Shown in pieces: positions 33,542 through 46,488 of a DNA stretch of 64,000 nt (the first letter of the stretch is position 1; each line of letters opens with the position of its first letter). This stretch comes from Dermanyssus gallinae (Eukaryota; Arthropoda; Arachnida; Mesostigmata; Dermanyssidae): the NCBI GenBank assembly GCA_003439945.1, contig QVRM01005487.1, forward strand, positions 1 through 64,000, written 5' to 3'. The notes beneath the pieces were generated by a model. The model was given only the letters and a program-made list of their open reading frames with translations. It was not told the origin of the DNA and searched no databases. The translations under genes and the position numbers were made by a program.

Positions 33542-35988
33542 TGTGTTTTGTGCAGCCGGTGAACTCTTTCGCTCAGGATGGCCATTTGTCCTGTATAATA
33601 GTGGTGTGTCACATATATGTCGATGGTGAACGGGCTTATTGTCCTTACACCAATTCAACTGTCGTTCGCTACTTGCCAGGACGTGGAACGGCACGGAAAG
33701 TTTGTGTTCATATTCTGTCTAAGGTAGTTCTAGTAACGAATTGTTGTTTTCTTTAGCCGGCCGTTTGTTCGCACGGCGGCGCGTGTTCCAATCTTCGGTG
33801 TTCGTAGACGTTCGCGTTACGCTTTATTTATTCTAGCAATGAATTCGATGGTGCCACGGTGATCACAATTACAGCGACAAGTACGACCCTATCACAACGG
33901 GGGTACAACGATCTCTCTCACCCCGGTTATTACAAATGTTTATTACATTAATATTGATTTATTATGATTGCTATTCGTACAATTCTACAGTGTATACGCT
34001 ATGTTCGAGACGCGCCAGTCGGTCTTTGCTAAAAGTACCGTACTGTTGTTGGCTAGATGTCGTCTCTTTCGCTATTTTTAAACGGGGGGAGCGACGAGCG
34101 ATTTGGACAATGGGGATGTCAATTTCCCAGGTCATAATGAGGAATGTGTTCTGTCAATTAGTAAATGGAGGAATGTGTTCCGTCAATTGTTAAGATAATC
34201 TACACACACACACACAGATTCACAGCCGCGATCGTACCCTTGGCGAATTTTGCACAGTTTTTGTATTCAAAACGTTTCAGAGGTTGGGTCATGTTGCGAG
34301 CAGTGATCGTCACCGGGCTCTAGAAGCCAATTTATATTTCTGGGGTTTGTTTGGTTTTCCTTCACCTATGTCGATCAGGTGGGTGGGTAGTTGTCTTTTT
34401 AATAACTAAATGCTGGTAGTTCCTTTTCCCCGTTTTCCAGCCGAAAGGAGAGGGCCCACAGGCATGGGCCAAAGGTGACAGACCACAATTTTCTGTCTGG
34501 CTGTGTAAAGTCGAATGGCGACTTCTATTCAAATGCCGATAATGCTAACGAATTTGGCATTCCGCTGAAATGCGTCCAATGTTGCGTCGCCAATTTGCTG
34601 TAACATGCCGCGATTGTTTACTTCACAGCGTGTGAGCGTGTGCCTATTCGCGAACGAATAACGAGTATATATATGAACAGACATACATGTAGTGCATAAA
34701 TAACATGGATAGCCTAGTTAGCGCAGTGTGCCACTACGAGTCTCTCTTTCTCTCCATCTCTTGTTCACGTCATCATTGTAGTACAACATCATTGTGTATA
34801 CTCATGCATTACAACGGCTATTATTCGTTGTTACGCTCGCATGGACTTTGCTCGCGCTTGGTACACAACGTACATGACGACGACGACAGCGACGGTGGCT
34901 GTGAAACGGCAATGATGTCCAGTTATTTATTGTAAGTCCATGATTTTGTGCTCACCTGATTCATAGTGGCTGAGTTTGTGGCTCGACTGCGGTGGATAAC
35001 GATGGTGTTGAAATTGCAACGATTGCTGTTGTTTTCGGGCCCAGCGCTTTGCGGCGACAGACAGTTGTCTGTTGGTGTTGTTTCTGGCATTGGTCGTCGT
35101 ATTCATTTGTACATTTGCAAAACTTGATACCGCGATATATATATAGTAGGCATAGGGGCTGGCCGGGCAAACGGCAGTAGGTACATGTGAGCGGGCGGCG
35201 GTTATCTTACATTCGCACCAGGTAAATCGAGGATGGTGGCCACAGCGACAAACAAAACGACGATGAAGAGCATGATGAATAAACTAACAATGAGGATCAA
35301 GCAAGACATGATACGCAGCCAAACACAAGAACAGATTGCAAAGCAGCAAAGATCATAAGAAGGCAAACGTCATGTTATTAGGGGGTGAGATGTCGTTTAT
35401 AGTGGGCGTCCTGCGCGTAGGCTTAGGAATTTGGGAAGGGGTTCGTCAAACTATTACCACTGCTGCTGCCGCCGCCGCTATTACTACTACGGCACCCCAC
35501 GGTGGTCATCATAGACTCAGTTCGACTGATGGCGCGCCCGTACGTCACCCCCGAAGTTGATACAATGCTGACGTAGTCGAGTTGAGAGAAGACGTGTTTA
35601 ATGAATCAGCGAATGCCACCGTATCGTGCCATGTTCGCGACAGGTTATGGCTTACGCCAGACATCGCGCCGACGACGCCAACAACAGCAGCAACAACAAC
35701 AACAACAGCATTGATAACAACAACCACTTTCGTGATTGCCATTATAGTATAATGGCATAATAACACATAGGGTTATTATGCTACCATCAATGGCAGGAAC
35801 ATCAGTAGCTATCATTAATATTATGGTGAAATTTCTACCCTCAATAATATATATATATATATATTCTTGAATATGGTAGCGATGGAAATACGACTGGGCT
35901 GTAGAGCGAGTGTTACTATCCGAATAGCGCTATGTCAGGCGAGCACTGGCAGAATCATGGCTGGGAAAATCATCCAAGAAAACCATTT

Positions 35989-36019
<31 letters not shown>

Positions 36020-39000
36020 CTAGGTGACTAAAAAATAACCATTTTTGTTTGAGGGGGACAACTGGTATAAGGAAGTGGGTGGTAGGTCAAAAAGAGAATT
36101 ATCTGGCAATAACTCCCTCGCCGTATATGTCGTTAGATTTACTGACCATATAGGAATTGAGATGACCTAACAGCAAACACAGATTACAGTAACCGTACTA
36201 TAGTGGTAGTTGAAACGAGATACTAAAACAACACGACGCGATGTACTTACAAAGCGCCACCCGGTAATATATTACTATCATAAATGTATTTTATTTAAAA
36301 ATAAAAACCTGTATACTGTATTAGTGGATGACGTTCGTGTGTGCGCGTGTGTTTACTTTTTGAAAAATGTAAATAGGATCGAATTTGTCAGAACTAAGGC
36401 TCTCGAAATAGCTCTCAGCTATTTCCCGGAATTATAGATAATTTGCCTCAAAAGAGCACAGTTTTGGGCAGCTAATTATCCAACATATAGAGAAAACTGA
36501 TTTCGATATAGCTAGTTACTTTAGTTCTACTGTTCTACATATAATGTTGTTAATCAATGTGGCTGAGTTTTAATTGATTTCATTATCGCGTCGCCGGCTA
36601 TGCGGCTACATGGCAGAAAGCCGTTTCCTTAAAGTTGGCAATATCAAAGGCCGGATGAGTCAGTTTATATGCTTGTTTATGGGACTCGGACTCAAATTTC
36701 CTCAATATGCAAAACGTATGGTTATTCGACTATATGAGACTCAACAATTTTAGCTTATTCAATAAAATTGCAGGTTTCGCTTATTTTATACTGGATTGAA
36801 CGGTATCTCAAATAGATGCGAGATAAAGGGGCATATGCTACATTGTTGTGCGCGATATGACACGGCATGAGTGGGTCAGCAACGAATGCCATCGCAAACA
36901 TTCGCTGCATGCACGCATGTTTTCATGACTGAGTTTTCTCACTATTTATCTAGATAAAACACAGACGAATTACCTCTCAAATGTCGCTCTTAAAAAGCAT
37001 CTCAACGGTGTAATATTAGCAATACGTCACCGAGGGTTATCAATAACAATAGTTAGATCAATGAAGGTTAAATTGTATAGTTCAGAAGACTAAGCATAAT
37101 GAGATCTGTACTTTGTCCACATAGTTGCGTATTCTCCCCTAATGGCACTTGTGTTGAGTCACGATTATTTATTTTAGCTGGCATCATGTCATTTAAACTT
37201 ATTTATACAAATATTAAGGTAATAATATGGAAATAGGTTTTTTTGCATAATGTAGTTGCCCGTATCGTATGGTGTCTTAGTTGCGGAAGCGTAACTGTAT
37301 ATCGCTTAAACAATAACCGTTGTTTGTGAAAAACTAGACAAAGGGACTTAAGCCTTCCTCTTTTGTCTAATACCTCTTCGACTGGAAATATATAATTCCA
37401 CAAAACTTAAGCGATAAGATTCAACACGGTGAGAGAATCCTAACAACCCGGGAGTAGGAAACTTAAACAATCTGCTACAATTTAAAGATATATACAAGTT
37501 TCTTATTTTCGAATTTACATGCAGCTGTTTTACAACGTACTTGATTTTATAGCAGCAAACACTCATATTTAACAAATGAGCGCAACTTAAAACGTGTTAT
37601 CGCTCCGTGATACTCTCCTTACAATATTTACATTTACACCTGTCTGTTAGGATGTAGCATTTCCTGTTTACTTGTAGTAAGTGGCGAACACCATGCCAAT
37701 AACGCTGAAGCGAAGATATATCCGTCAACAACAAAGTTCAGTTTTTTTTCTAAATTCGAAGTATGCTCGCTAATGAGTGGGAGAAAATAAATCCATTTGC
37801 ATGCACCCGTTTACTACGTGTAATTTCGTTAAAAAGATAAATTATATCAGTCTCGAGCCGTTTTGACGAAGCCCCAGTGTCCCTTAAACAAGTTTTAATT
37901 TAGTATGTCTGGTGATTTAGGCAATATAAAAGATAAATATTTGATATGAGGTGAAAACAATATGGTAGACGGGACGGAAATGAAAGTCATTATTGATACA
38001 TACCATTTGCCTGTAGTCACATCTAGTAACTTAGCTCACGCACTGTTTTGTTGTCAGGCAATGTCAATGAAGCAGACAAAAAATCAAAACAATTGCTGAT
38101 ATCGAAGACGACAGTTAAGATGATCAGCCAGTAGAATGACGGAGTGTATAGGAGAGTTTGCAGTTTCCATCATTGAACCGTCGTCATTACAGCCGTGAAA
38201 TCAGAAAATAATCTTAAGTTACTACCTTGTTCTTACACCTACAGCAATCATTTAATTTAATAATATATTCTCAAGTAGTCTACACACCATCAACAAAGCT
38301 TTAAGTCTAAGTTAAAGCCAAACTTATTCGAGCTTTTTTTTCTGTTAGATTCCGTTGACAAGCCAAGCTTAGCCTATATTACGGTAAAGACATTAGTAGT
38401 TTAATTTGAGAATATTTGATCAATCAGCAACTACTTGACAACTAACTAAGCGAGATTTCCCTTTTTGTAACTGTTACATGGAGATGCCCTTTTGAAAGAT
38501 AGGCCCCAGAGCCCTAAAGATAATATAGATTATCTACAATGAAGGACCAAATGGTTATACGGTTCAGCGAACTTTCAAACGTAAAGTTATTACGATGGCC
38601 TAATCTTAAACCCTTTTCCAAAAAAGAAAAGTCTTGGTACCGATCATCAGAATTATAATCGATCAACATGGATTCGGACTGACGACAAAGACTGGCTGCG
38701 AACCCACTCAAACACCTACAATGCTGCGCACAGACTGGGATTCGCTTCAGGGGATGACTTAATTTGATGCCGGTAATGATTCAGTTGTAATTTAACTTCA
38801 AAGGCATCAGCCACTAACCGTTAGCGTAACTAAGTTCAGATCTAAAATTACAAACATTTTTCAGGGGTTGTTTATAAGCCTAGACCATCGTCCGTTCCTT
38901 AAAGTATCGTTGTCTAAAGTATCGCCATCACATCTTTCAGAAGAGGGTCTCACGTCACGAGGCCCGAATCCGGTGTCTGTTGAGCTATCATATCTAGGCT

Positions 39001-40390
39001 ATCCAGTGCAGCAGACTTTCTGAGCACATTTGAGTTCGTTAGCGGCAGCGTATTCAAGAGCGACTTTGACAGATGTTGCTCGTAAATACTAAATAATTAT
39101 CAGGAATCAGTTTATAATCTGTGAGCTCAATATTTTGTCTCACGAGTTAATAATGATTGGCCATGATGATGACCCGAGCTGCTATAGTGGCAGTTGTCAA
39201 TATCAATAGCGGTGGGCCGAAGAAAGCACTAATCTAATAATAAGAACAGTCATTTATTCACTTTCTTCATTTTACATATTTTTATAATCATTCAATTTTT
39301 GGCTACAGTGTAAATCTCACCATGGAGGCGATCCGGCCAAGGCTGTACTGGATACTCTTTTCTTCCCCAATTCCCTTCTATAACCACTCGTTGAACAACA
39401 ACGAATAACCTGTCAACCATGCCACATCTCAACTTCTTTCTTTACCCGTGATCTTCGTCACATTCAGCCGTACATCAAAGCCTATCAGGGATTAAAACCA
39501 TAACGACCAAAAATTCCAATATACTAAGATTTCACGTCTATATACGTATTTGTGTATGTGTGTGTGTCACACGTGAGTCTGTATATGGATGAGTGAATGT
39601 TCGAACGTGTCTGCAGATCTCGATCAAGAACGCCATTTGCCAAATGTGGTGCCCTATACGAGCTCATCCGGAACGCTGGACATGTATGTATAAGTCGACT
39701 CAAAATGTGTTATGTACGACAAGCCTCTGTGGAAGCCACTATTCGCCTATGGCGTCGAAATACCAGTTCAGAACGGCGTACGACGCCAGAAATCTGTAGC
39801 GCATTTTGAAGTGTATGAACGAGCCTGCATGTGTGTGAATGGAAACTGAATGCACGTGTATATATATATATATATATATATATCATGTATGTAGGTCGCA
39901 AAGGCGGTACATTTCTTAAGGATATTATAGGTCACAGCGTCATTCCCTGTAAGAAGTAGATGTGTGAACTAAGTAATTTGATTGACACCGCCAACAACTA
40001 CCGCCTCGAGCTTGCTGTGTTTGCTCATGCGGTTGTTGTTGTGGCTGCTGTTGTTGTTGTTGTTGTTGCTATTGTTGTTGTCTTCGACGTCTGCCTCATT
40101 ATCCTCGCCACCAATGTTATCGTCGTAGCGCCTCCAACCTTTTGCAGGCAACAGTGAGTCGCGCACGCAAACTGGGGATGGCTAGACAGGCAATGATGGG
40201 ATAGCTGGAGCTGCTTCAGCAATGGCGGCCTAGTTTCATGGCAGCTGCAAAAGCAGCAGCAGCAGCAGCAGCAACAGCTCATATCCGGACTGATTATCGT
40301 TGACTAGCGCGTTGCTGGAGTATGGCCGTTAAGCATGGCATATGGATGAACCCGCAACAGCACGAAGACGACAAAGTCCGATGGGCTGTG
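33542..40390. other. Large gap between the zinc-finger and SUCLG1 genes, no gene recognised
   Basis: The first 215 bp stay open in an alternative frame of the zinc-finger gene (to 33756). Beyond that are (TA)n arrays at about 35848-35864, 35989-36019 and 39858-39883, CAA/GTT runs at 35680-35712 and 40029-40080, and a CAG run at 40252-40272. Open frames are short, and 36400-39400 is AT-rich and featureless. The 3' UTR and poly-A site of SUCLG1 should lie below 40391. Confidence 0.5.
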
Positions 40391-43300
40391 TTAGTCTAGG
40401 CGAGGCCACGCTTTCTTCATCTCCTAGAGTCGAATGAGGCAAGAAAATAAAGAAAAACAACTCGACATTATCAAGCCGCCGACATCGTCGTCGTCATAGT
40501 CGGGACTTCAAATCATCTGGCGTTCAAGATGGCCTAAAGTTGAATGTAAAAGTAATGACAATGACTACTATTATTATTATTATTGAAGAGCCACGGTCCG
40601 CGCGTCGTCCAATCAGTGACTACGACTTGAACTAGGTCAACTAAACATGTGGTGAAACTATACAACTATGTACAGAAGAACGTGCAATCAGATTATCGGT
40701 ATCTACACCAAGAAGCGACACTTACGCCTTGCTAAGCATTAGCTACCTTAGTATATAACGTTATGGCATATTTAAATTTTAAATCTGAACCTGCAAGGTA
40801 AATGGAGCGATGAGCAAACGGCCCTGTATTTGAGTAGTAGATTTCGTTCTCGACCGACATCTTAAGCAACGGACGCGCCGGCGACATTATAGGCGACTAT
40901 TATTGGATCTACATGTGGAAACATGTTCTGTAATAACTATCGAATTCTCCTCTTCCCCGAACCTGGATCATCGTGGCGCCCATTTGAGCGGGACTTTTCG
41001 TCACGTGAACACCAGCCTCCTTGAGCGCCTCGATCTTCTCCTGTGCACCGCCCTTGCCACCGGCGATGATGGCACCAGCGTGACCCATTCGCCGTCCCGG
41101 GGGCGCTGTCAAGCCAGCAATGAACGACACGACAGGCTTCGCACTTGCGCCGGTATTGTTCGCCTTGAGGAATTCGGCAGCATTCTCTTCGTCGCTGCCA
41201 CCAATCTCACCGATGAGAATGATACCTAGCGCGATAGCCACACAGCCGGATCCGATCGAGCAGCAGCAACATTACGCCCGAGTCAAGCGAGACACATTAA
41301 TCATCCAAGAAAATGTTATTCAATCGCATTCGTTAGTCCATGAGAAATATTCGCTGCTGGAACGACAACATCCGTTTACCAGAAAGATCAGGACGACGAC
41401 ATCCGTTCATTGTCGGAAGAGCAGCAACCTCTAAGGCGCGCTAAACATTGTATTTGAATTACGTGCATTCCTTAAGTAAGTTCAAGTCAAAGATACGTGC
41501 GTAACTTATATACGACACATAAAATACAGCAACCTGTGTCTGTAACGGGTACAAGCTCTTCAACTTAGGTGTCATGGTGCCTATTTCCTATAAAACATGA
41601 CTTGAACGCTCGGGATACTTGGCAGTGCATTTTTGCCTTATGTTGCTAAGGAAGTAGAAGTCTACCTACATTTTGTAGCCAATGTGCTCACTTGGATTTA
41701 CCGCTGTACGAGTCGCACTGATAAATCGAATTCGTTTTTGCAATTTTGCATACCGACTACTTTACCGATTGACCACCTCCAGCCAACGTTACAACAATCC
41801 TTCCGGCTGAGCCGCGGCGCGCACCGAATATATTTTAGGTTAGGTTCCAAATCAATCGATATTGTATACATGGACATAACTACTCCAGAAAACAAACATG
41901 TCATAAGGAAATTCTATGGCTCCAACTATCGAGTACGGAGGTGGTCGTGGGGATCATCGTTTTGGGTGCTATATGAGGTCTGCGCTCATCTGCTTCATCT
42001 CACTAACCTTTCGTCTCAGGATCGCGGAGGAAGACGTCAAGGCAGTCAATAAAGTTCGTTCCATTAAAGGGATCTCCACCGATACCAACGCAGAGCGATT
42101 GGCCGAGACCGACATGCGTTGTCTGGTGAACAGCTTCGTAGGTGAGAGTTCCCGAACGGGACACAACGCCGATCTTGCCCTTCTGGTGAATGTGGCCTGG
42201 CATAATGCCAATCTTACACTCTTCAGGCTAACGATGTAGCAACAGGCAGCGCAAGCAGTAATTCATGAAAATAGAGAAATGTGACGTATCCCAATGTCGT
42301 GCAGTTACTATGCATTGTTCTCTACTGTAGACCTTCATTAATAAAGGGGTTTGTTGAAGACACTCGATTTATCTGATAAGTTCATACGTGCAAGCACGAA
42401 AAAGTGTAGGACACCTGCGAGGATGTTAGAGGGGCTTCAATGTATATATGATCGTACGAGAACTATATATATATGCTCCGCGCGGGCTGTGCACATGTCC
42501 TTACATCACAAATGTGTGTATATATATATACATATATAGAAACGTATATATAGAAAGCAAATATTTAGACAAGTAAACTATATATGTGTACATGGTGCGA
42601 TAGACTAAGGAGTCAGTCATTATAACTATATTTTATTGCTAAAACTATAATTGAAGTTGTAGCTTGAGGGTGTCGGCTTCAACACTTAAGCACTCAGCTC
42701 CTAAGACATGATGCCCAGACGTCCAGTGTCAGGTAAGAGTACTTAAATAATCCGCCACATATTGACGATCAGATAGACCTCATGATATTTTTGCTCTGTT
42801 TGGTTTCCGTCAAAAGCTTCACAGTGGCAAGTTCAGTAACAGAATCTGGACAAAGGCGAGGCCAAAGTAGGCTGGCCAAATGTTCAGTGAAAGATAGTTT
42901 ACAGCGCACGAAATGAACAACGTGAAAACCAAGAGATACACAACACAATATCCTTGAGCTGGCCGCGTCCATCTTCATGCCGTGCATACCGCATTCAATG
43001 AACATGCGTTTTTTGGGTTAATCTTTCAGCCAACGACTACGACCAAATAACAGTGAACGATCTAGCGGTCTATCGACGGACAATCGGCCAGGTCGTCGGT
43101 CGGTTCCTACCTTGATAATGCCGGGACAGTTGGGTCCGACGACTCGAGTCTTGTTCTGTGCAAGCAGGCGATTCTTGACGCGAACCATGTCGTGTTGTGG
43201 GATGCCCTCTGTGATACAGACGGCCAACGAGATCTCAGCATCCATAGCCTCCTCGATCGCTTTAGCAGCCACCGGCGGCGGCACAAAAATCACGGTCGCC

Positions 43301-43444
43301 GTTGCACCGGTCTGCTCCATCGCCTAGTTAACACATCGCGTTAACGTAGCAAATCACACGCACATCATCGTTACCAAAAGCTACTGGCCAGTTTACTTGC
43401 GGAAAAGTATTTTTATGGGAGATGTCATGCCAGGATAATAATGC

Positions 43445-43492
<48 letters not shown>

Positions 43493-43968
43493 GTTTTTAC
43501 GTACATATTAATAGAGTATAATATAGAGTTTATATACTCGTATACAGTTACGGCATCATCATTCGACGTTTAGGTAACAGGGAAGGAAAGAAAATCAGCA
43601 ACTAAAATGCAACTGCATTATTTTCGTCATTGCGTGCAATTCGGCAGCCGTAAAAACATGAACATTAGCACACCAGAAACGCTCGCGCAATGGAGAACGA
43701 ATCATATTACTCTAATTAGCTGTATCACCTCTTTGACGGTGTTGAAGACGGGTTTGCCGAGGTGGGTCTGGCCGCCTTTGCCCGGCGAGACTCCTCCGAC
43801 GAAGTTGGTTCCATACTCGATCGATTGGCGCGAGTGGAACGTACCCTGCTTGCCCGTGAAGCCCTGGCATATGAGTTTCGTGTGTTTGCCGATCTTCAAC
43901 GCATCGCGCGTCGTTGTGTAGTGCCGAAGAGCACCAGCAACTGCGCTCACTGAAACAGCGGCACCCAT
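40391..43968 (-). CDS. SUCLG1: Succinate-CoA ligase (ADP/GDP-forming) subunit alpha, mitochondrial
   Basis: The alpha subunit of the citric-acid-cycle enzyme in the mitochondrial matrix that converts succinyl-CoA to succinate with ATP or GTP formation. It pairs with a nucleotide-specific beta subunit. Exons on the minus strand: 43729-43968, 43111-43323, 42008-42227, 40963-41225, 40391-40423. Phases agree and the product is 322 aa. The first 20 residues ([17 protein letters not shown]) look like a mitochondrial presequence. Then come [13 protein letters not shown] (CoA-binding start), [43 protein letters not shown]-type [41 protein letters not shown] and [17 protein letters not shown] with the phosphorylated His. 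Length fits the family (about 310-346). The last exon, [10 protein letters not shown] and stop, is only 33 nt. The upstream Met was chosen because it gives a presequence. A TTTCAG within exon 1 could be an acceptor from an earlier exon. Confidence 0.95.
43449..43489. repeat. (TA)n array in SUCLG1 intron 1
   Basis: About 20 TA units, in the intron between the first and second coding exons. Confidence 0.95.
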
Positions 43969-45207
43969 ATGTCAGTAGTGTTTCCGTGACTCTGCTAAAA
44001 CTGAGAATCTATTAGCAATTCAATTAGCGGTACATTGCATTACTGTTGGTCAAGCACTACGAAATCCAGATAGAAAGAGAGAACCGGAAATGAGGAAAAT
44101 GGTGGGGATTTTTTCCCAGTATCTAAAGCTCCCTTCGGCTAGTGTGGTATTTAAAACTCCTATAATAAATATAAATAGCTTGCGACAAATAGCAAACACA
44201 AAACGAAAATAGTCGACAACAGCAAACACAAAACAAAAATAATTCGAGAGTGGTAACATAATATAATTTATTTATCATTTGCTTATGTCTAATGACTGCA
44301 ACACAATTTATAGTAATCAGTCATGCTAATAATAATAATAACAACAACAGATAAATGGTAGTGTCATCTACAGAGCCTGTCGGCACACATTTTTGGTTCT
44401 TCCTCTTCGGTTATATAGCGGAAGATTATCGCGCTCTAGGCGGCTAACTAAACGCAAGGCCACGTTGCGATAATTATGCATACACACACACAAACATACA
44501 TACCTATGTACACACAAACACACCAGAAAACAAACATAGATAAACTATATTGGGTTTTAGACTGCAGCAGCTGCTGCAACCGTGAATAGTTTCGCAGCAT
44601 CAATGTAGAAACAAAAAAAAACTGGTTAACAAACAACAACAATAACAACAACATCAATTGTATAGCTTCGATGAACTCCTGACAACTTGGAGGCACTTGA
44701 ACACATATAGAGAGAGATACAGCTACGCTTATCATCAGTGTCAAGTGGCACTGCACAAAAAGAACATGATGGGTGGATGTACATATAATAGCCACGGCCA
44801 GGCCAATGGTCCAGCTTCAGTGGCTGGACACAAATAGCCAGCAAGGATAGAGAGAGAGCACCAAAGTGATTTGTAGCGAGAAATCGTCAGTGAGAGAGAT
44901 ATAGAGAAGTGCGCGCGCAAGAGAAAGAGAGAGGGGGAAGCACAGATTTGGTCGAACGTCAATCTCGGCGGTTCAATAGCGGAAGCTCTCTCATCTCGTG
45001 TCAAGAGTCGAGCCCCCCGGCCCCTCTCGGCAATCGAGCATTCAGGCGAACGATCCCCTTTCTCCAATCAGCCATGCTGGACTCTCGTTTAGTCTACATC
45101 TCGCGTAAACACGCTGACACGAGCACGTGGTTCGCAACGAAGATGCCAAAAACGAGCTCACTACAAACTCTCACCTTCAAGCCCTGTTATCGGTAGTTTA
45201 CATGCCA

Positions 45208-45209
<2 letters not shown>
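43969..45209. other. Intergenic upstream of SUCLG1, low-complexity
   Basis: AC-rich and CAA runs at 44338-44350, 44480-44530 and 44632-44655, and GA-rich stretches at 44708-44725 and 44845-44940. The SUCLG1 promoter should lie within the first few hundred bases, but no convincing core element was seen. Confidence 0.4.
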
Positions 45210-45241
<32 letters not shown>

Positions 45242-45396
45242 TGTTTGTTGCAATGTTTTGCTGCGGAGGAATAGCGTACAAAATAAGTCAGCAAAACATT
45301 GCAACAAACACGCGTTTATATATATATATATATATATGTGTGTGTTTGTTGCAATGTTTTGCTGAGGAGGAATAGCGTATAAAACAAATCAGCAAC
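45242..45396. repeat. Perfect 22-bp inverted repeat hairpin with a partial tandem copy, flanked by (TA)n
   Basis: The left arm 45242-45263 and the right arm 45289-45310 are perfect reverse complements (TGTTTGTTGCAATGTTTTGC and two more bases). They enclose a 25-nt loop starting CGGAGGAATAGCGTA. After a (TA)n array at 45316-45337 the left arm and loop repeat at 45343-45380, with a degraded right arm. A TA array (45210-45238) also precedes the first copy. Confidence 0.9.
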
Positions 45397-45656
45397 ACGT
45401 GGATAAATTTAAATCTTTTTAACAGCAATAAAAGCTATCATAGATGCTCACATAACATCTAACGCGACCAGAGGTAGCAGAATACTGATTGCTCTTGTCA
45501 ATTTATCACCACGTCCTTACGCCAAATGTATGCGATTGTTCACTTGACTCGAGTAAACGAGAACACGACTTGTGTTGTTGAGCTATCTTTATGCTCCAAT
45601 GCTTCTTCTAATTAGATAGACGCTTATTTACTCACAGGGTAGGAGGACACGGACGC

Positions 45657-45923
45657 ATGGCCGCAAGGCAAAAAGTCCTCGAAAGAAAGAATAGACAACT
45701 TTACTTCAAAGAAGAAGAAGAAGAAGAAAAGAGAAGAATAGGAAAAGGTCCAGTGTGGCAAAGCCGGCCTGGCAGAGGGCTACATGGGATTGCCGCCCGT
45801 GTTCAGAAGGTGGGAAGACAAGGTCGCGTTACGAGGCAGTACAACGGCAACGAGGCAATTAGTCGGTGGGGTGGTGGTCATGCTAAACGAAAGGTAATCA
45901 ATTTACTCTTTAATTTTTTTTAG
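45657..45923 (+). CDS. Hypothetical 88-codon ORF, doubtful
   Basis: The product has a Glu/Lys-rich segment followed by Gly/Arg-rich sequence, with no recognised domain. It is not linked to other exons by splice phase. Probably not a gene, but it is the only balanced-composition open frame in this stretch. Confidence 0.12.
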   Translation: MAARQKVLERKNRQLYFKEEEEEEKRRIGKGPVWQSRPGRGLHGIAARVQKVGRQGRVTRQYNGNEAISRWGGGHAKRKVINLLFNFF

Positions 45924-45929
45924 ATTCTC

Positions 45930-46110
45930 CGTAAGGCTATTATTGCCCGTGTACGGCTTTTTCATGTCACGGCTAATTTTTAATTCACTCCGGCATTTAT
46001 CTTGTTTAAATTGGAAACCATGCAAACCAATTTAAGAGTGGCCGGTCTGGGTCTCGAACCCAGTCCTCCCGAATGCAAGGCAAAGGTTTTGCCACTCAGC
46101 CATATTGCTA
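45930..46110 (-). mobile_element. tRNA-derived SINE (family B) or tRNA pseudogene
   Basis: On the minus strand there is an A box TGGCTGAGTGG (46102-46092) and a B box GGTTCGAGACC (46060-46050). A fully paired T arm (CTGGG/CCCAG) is present, but the 5' strand of the acceptor stem (AGCAATA) does not pair with the 3' side (ACCGGCC) and the anticodon stem is poor. No pol III terminator follows at once. Instead about 110 bp of unrelated sequence runs on. The 5' side abuts a (TA)n array at 46108-46135. Sequence and body differ from SINE family A. Confidence 0.6.
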
Positions 46111-46450
46111 TATATATATATATATATATATATATAACTTAGTAGCTGCACGTTTATCGGCCATCATTCGAATATGACAATCTGTCCCACGCTAGATAAT
46201 GAATAACTTTTAGTAGTAATTGTAATGCTTTATTTTACTTTAGACTATTTGTGTAGCAGCGACGCAATTTGCTTTGAGACGATCTGGTTTAATCGTAGGG
46301 AGTCTGCAATAGCAGGAGAAAAAATAATCATCAGAAAGTGATAAACGGGCAAGCCATGTAAACGAATGAAAAATCAATCAATCAATGAAGCTGGCAAACA
46401 ATATAATTATATTACTCTGAAAATTCGTTCGAAAGTAGCTGGAGGCACAA

Positions 46451-46451
<1 letters not shown>

Positions 46452-46487
<36 letters not shown>
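46452..46487. repeat. (TA)n array
   Basis: About 18 uninterrupted TA units in intergenic sequence. Confidence 0.95.
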
Positions 46488-46488
<1 letters not shown>

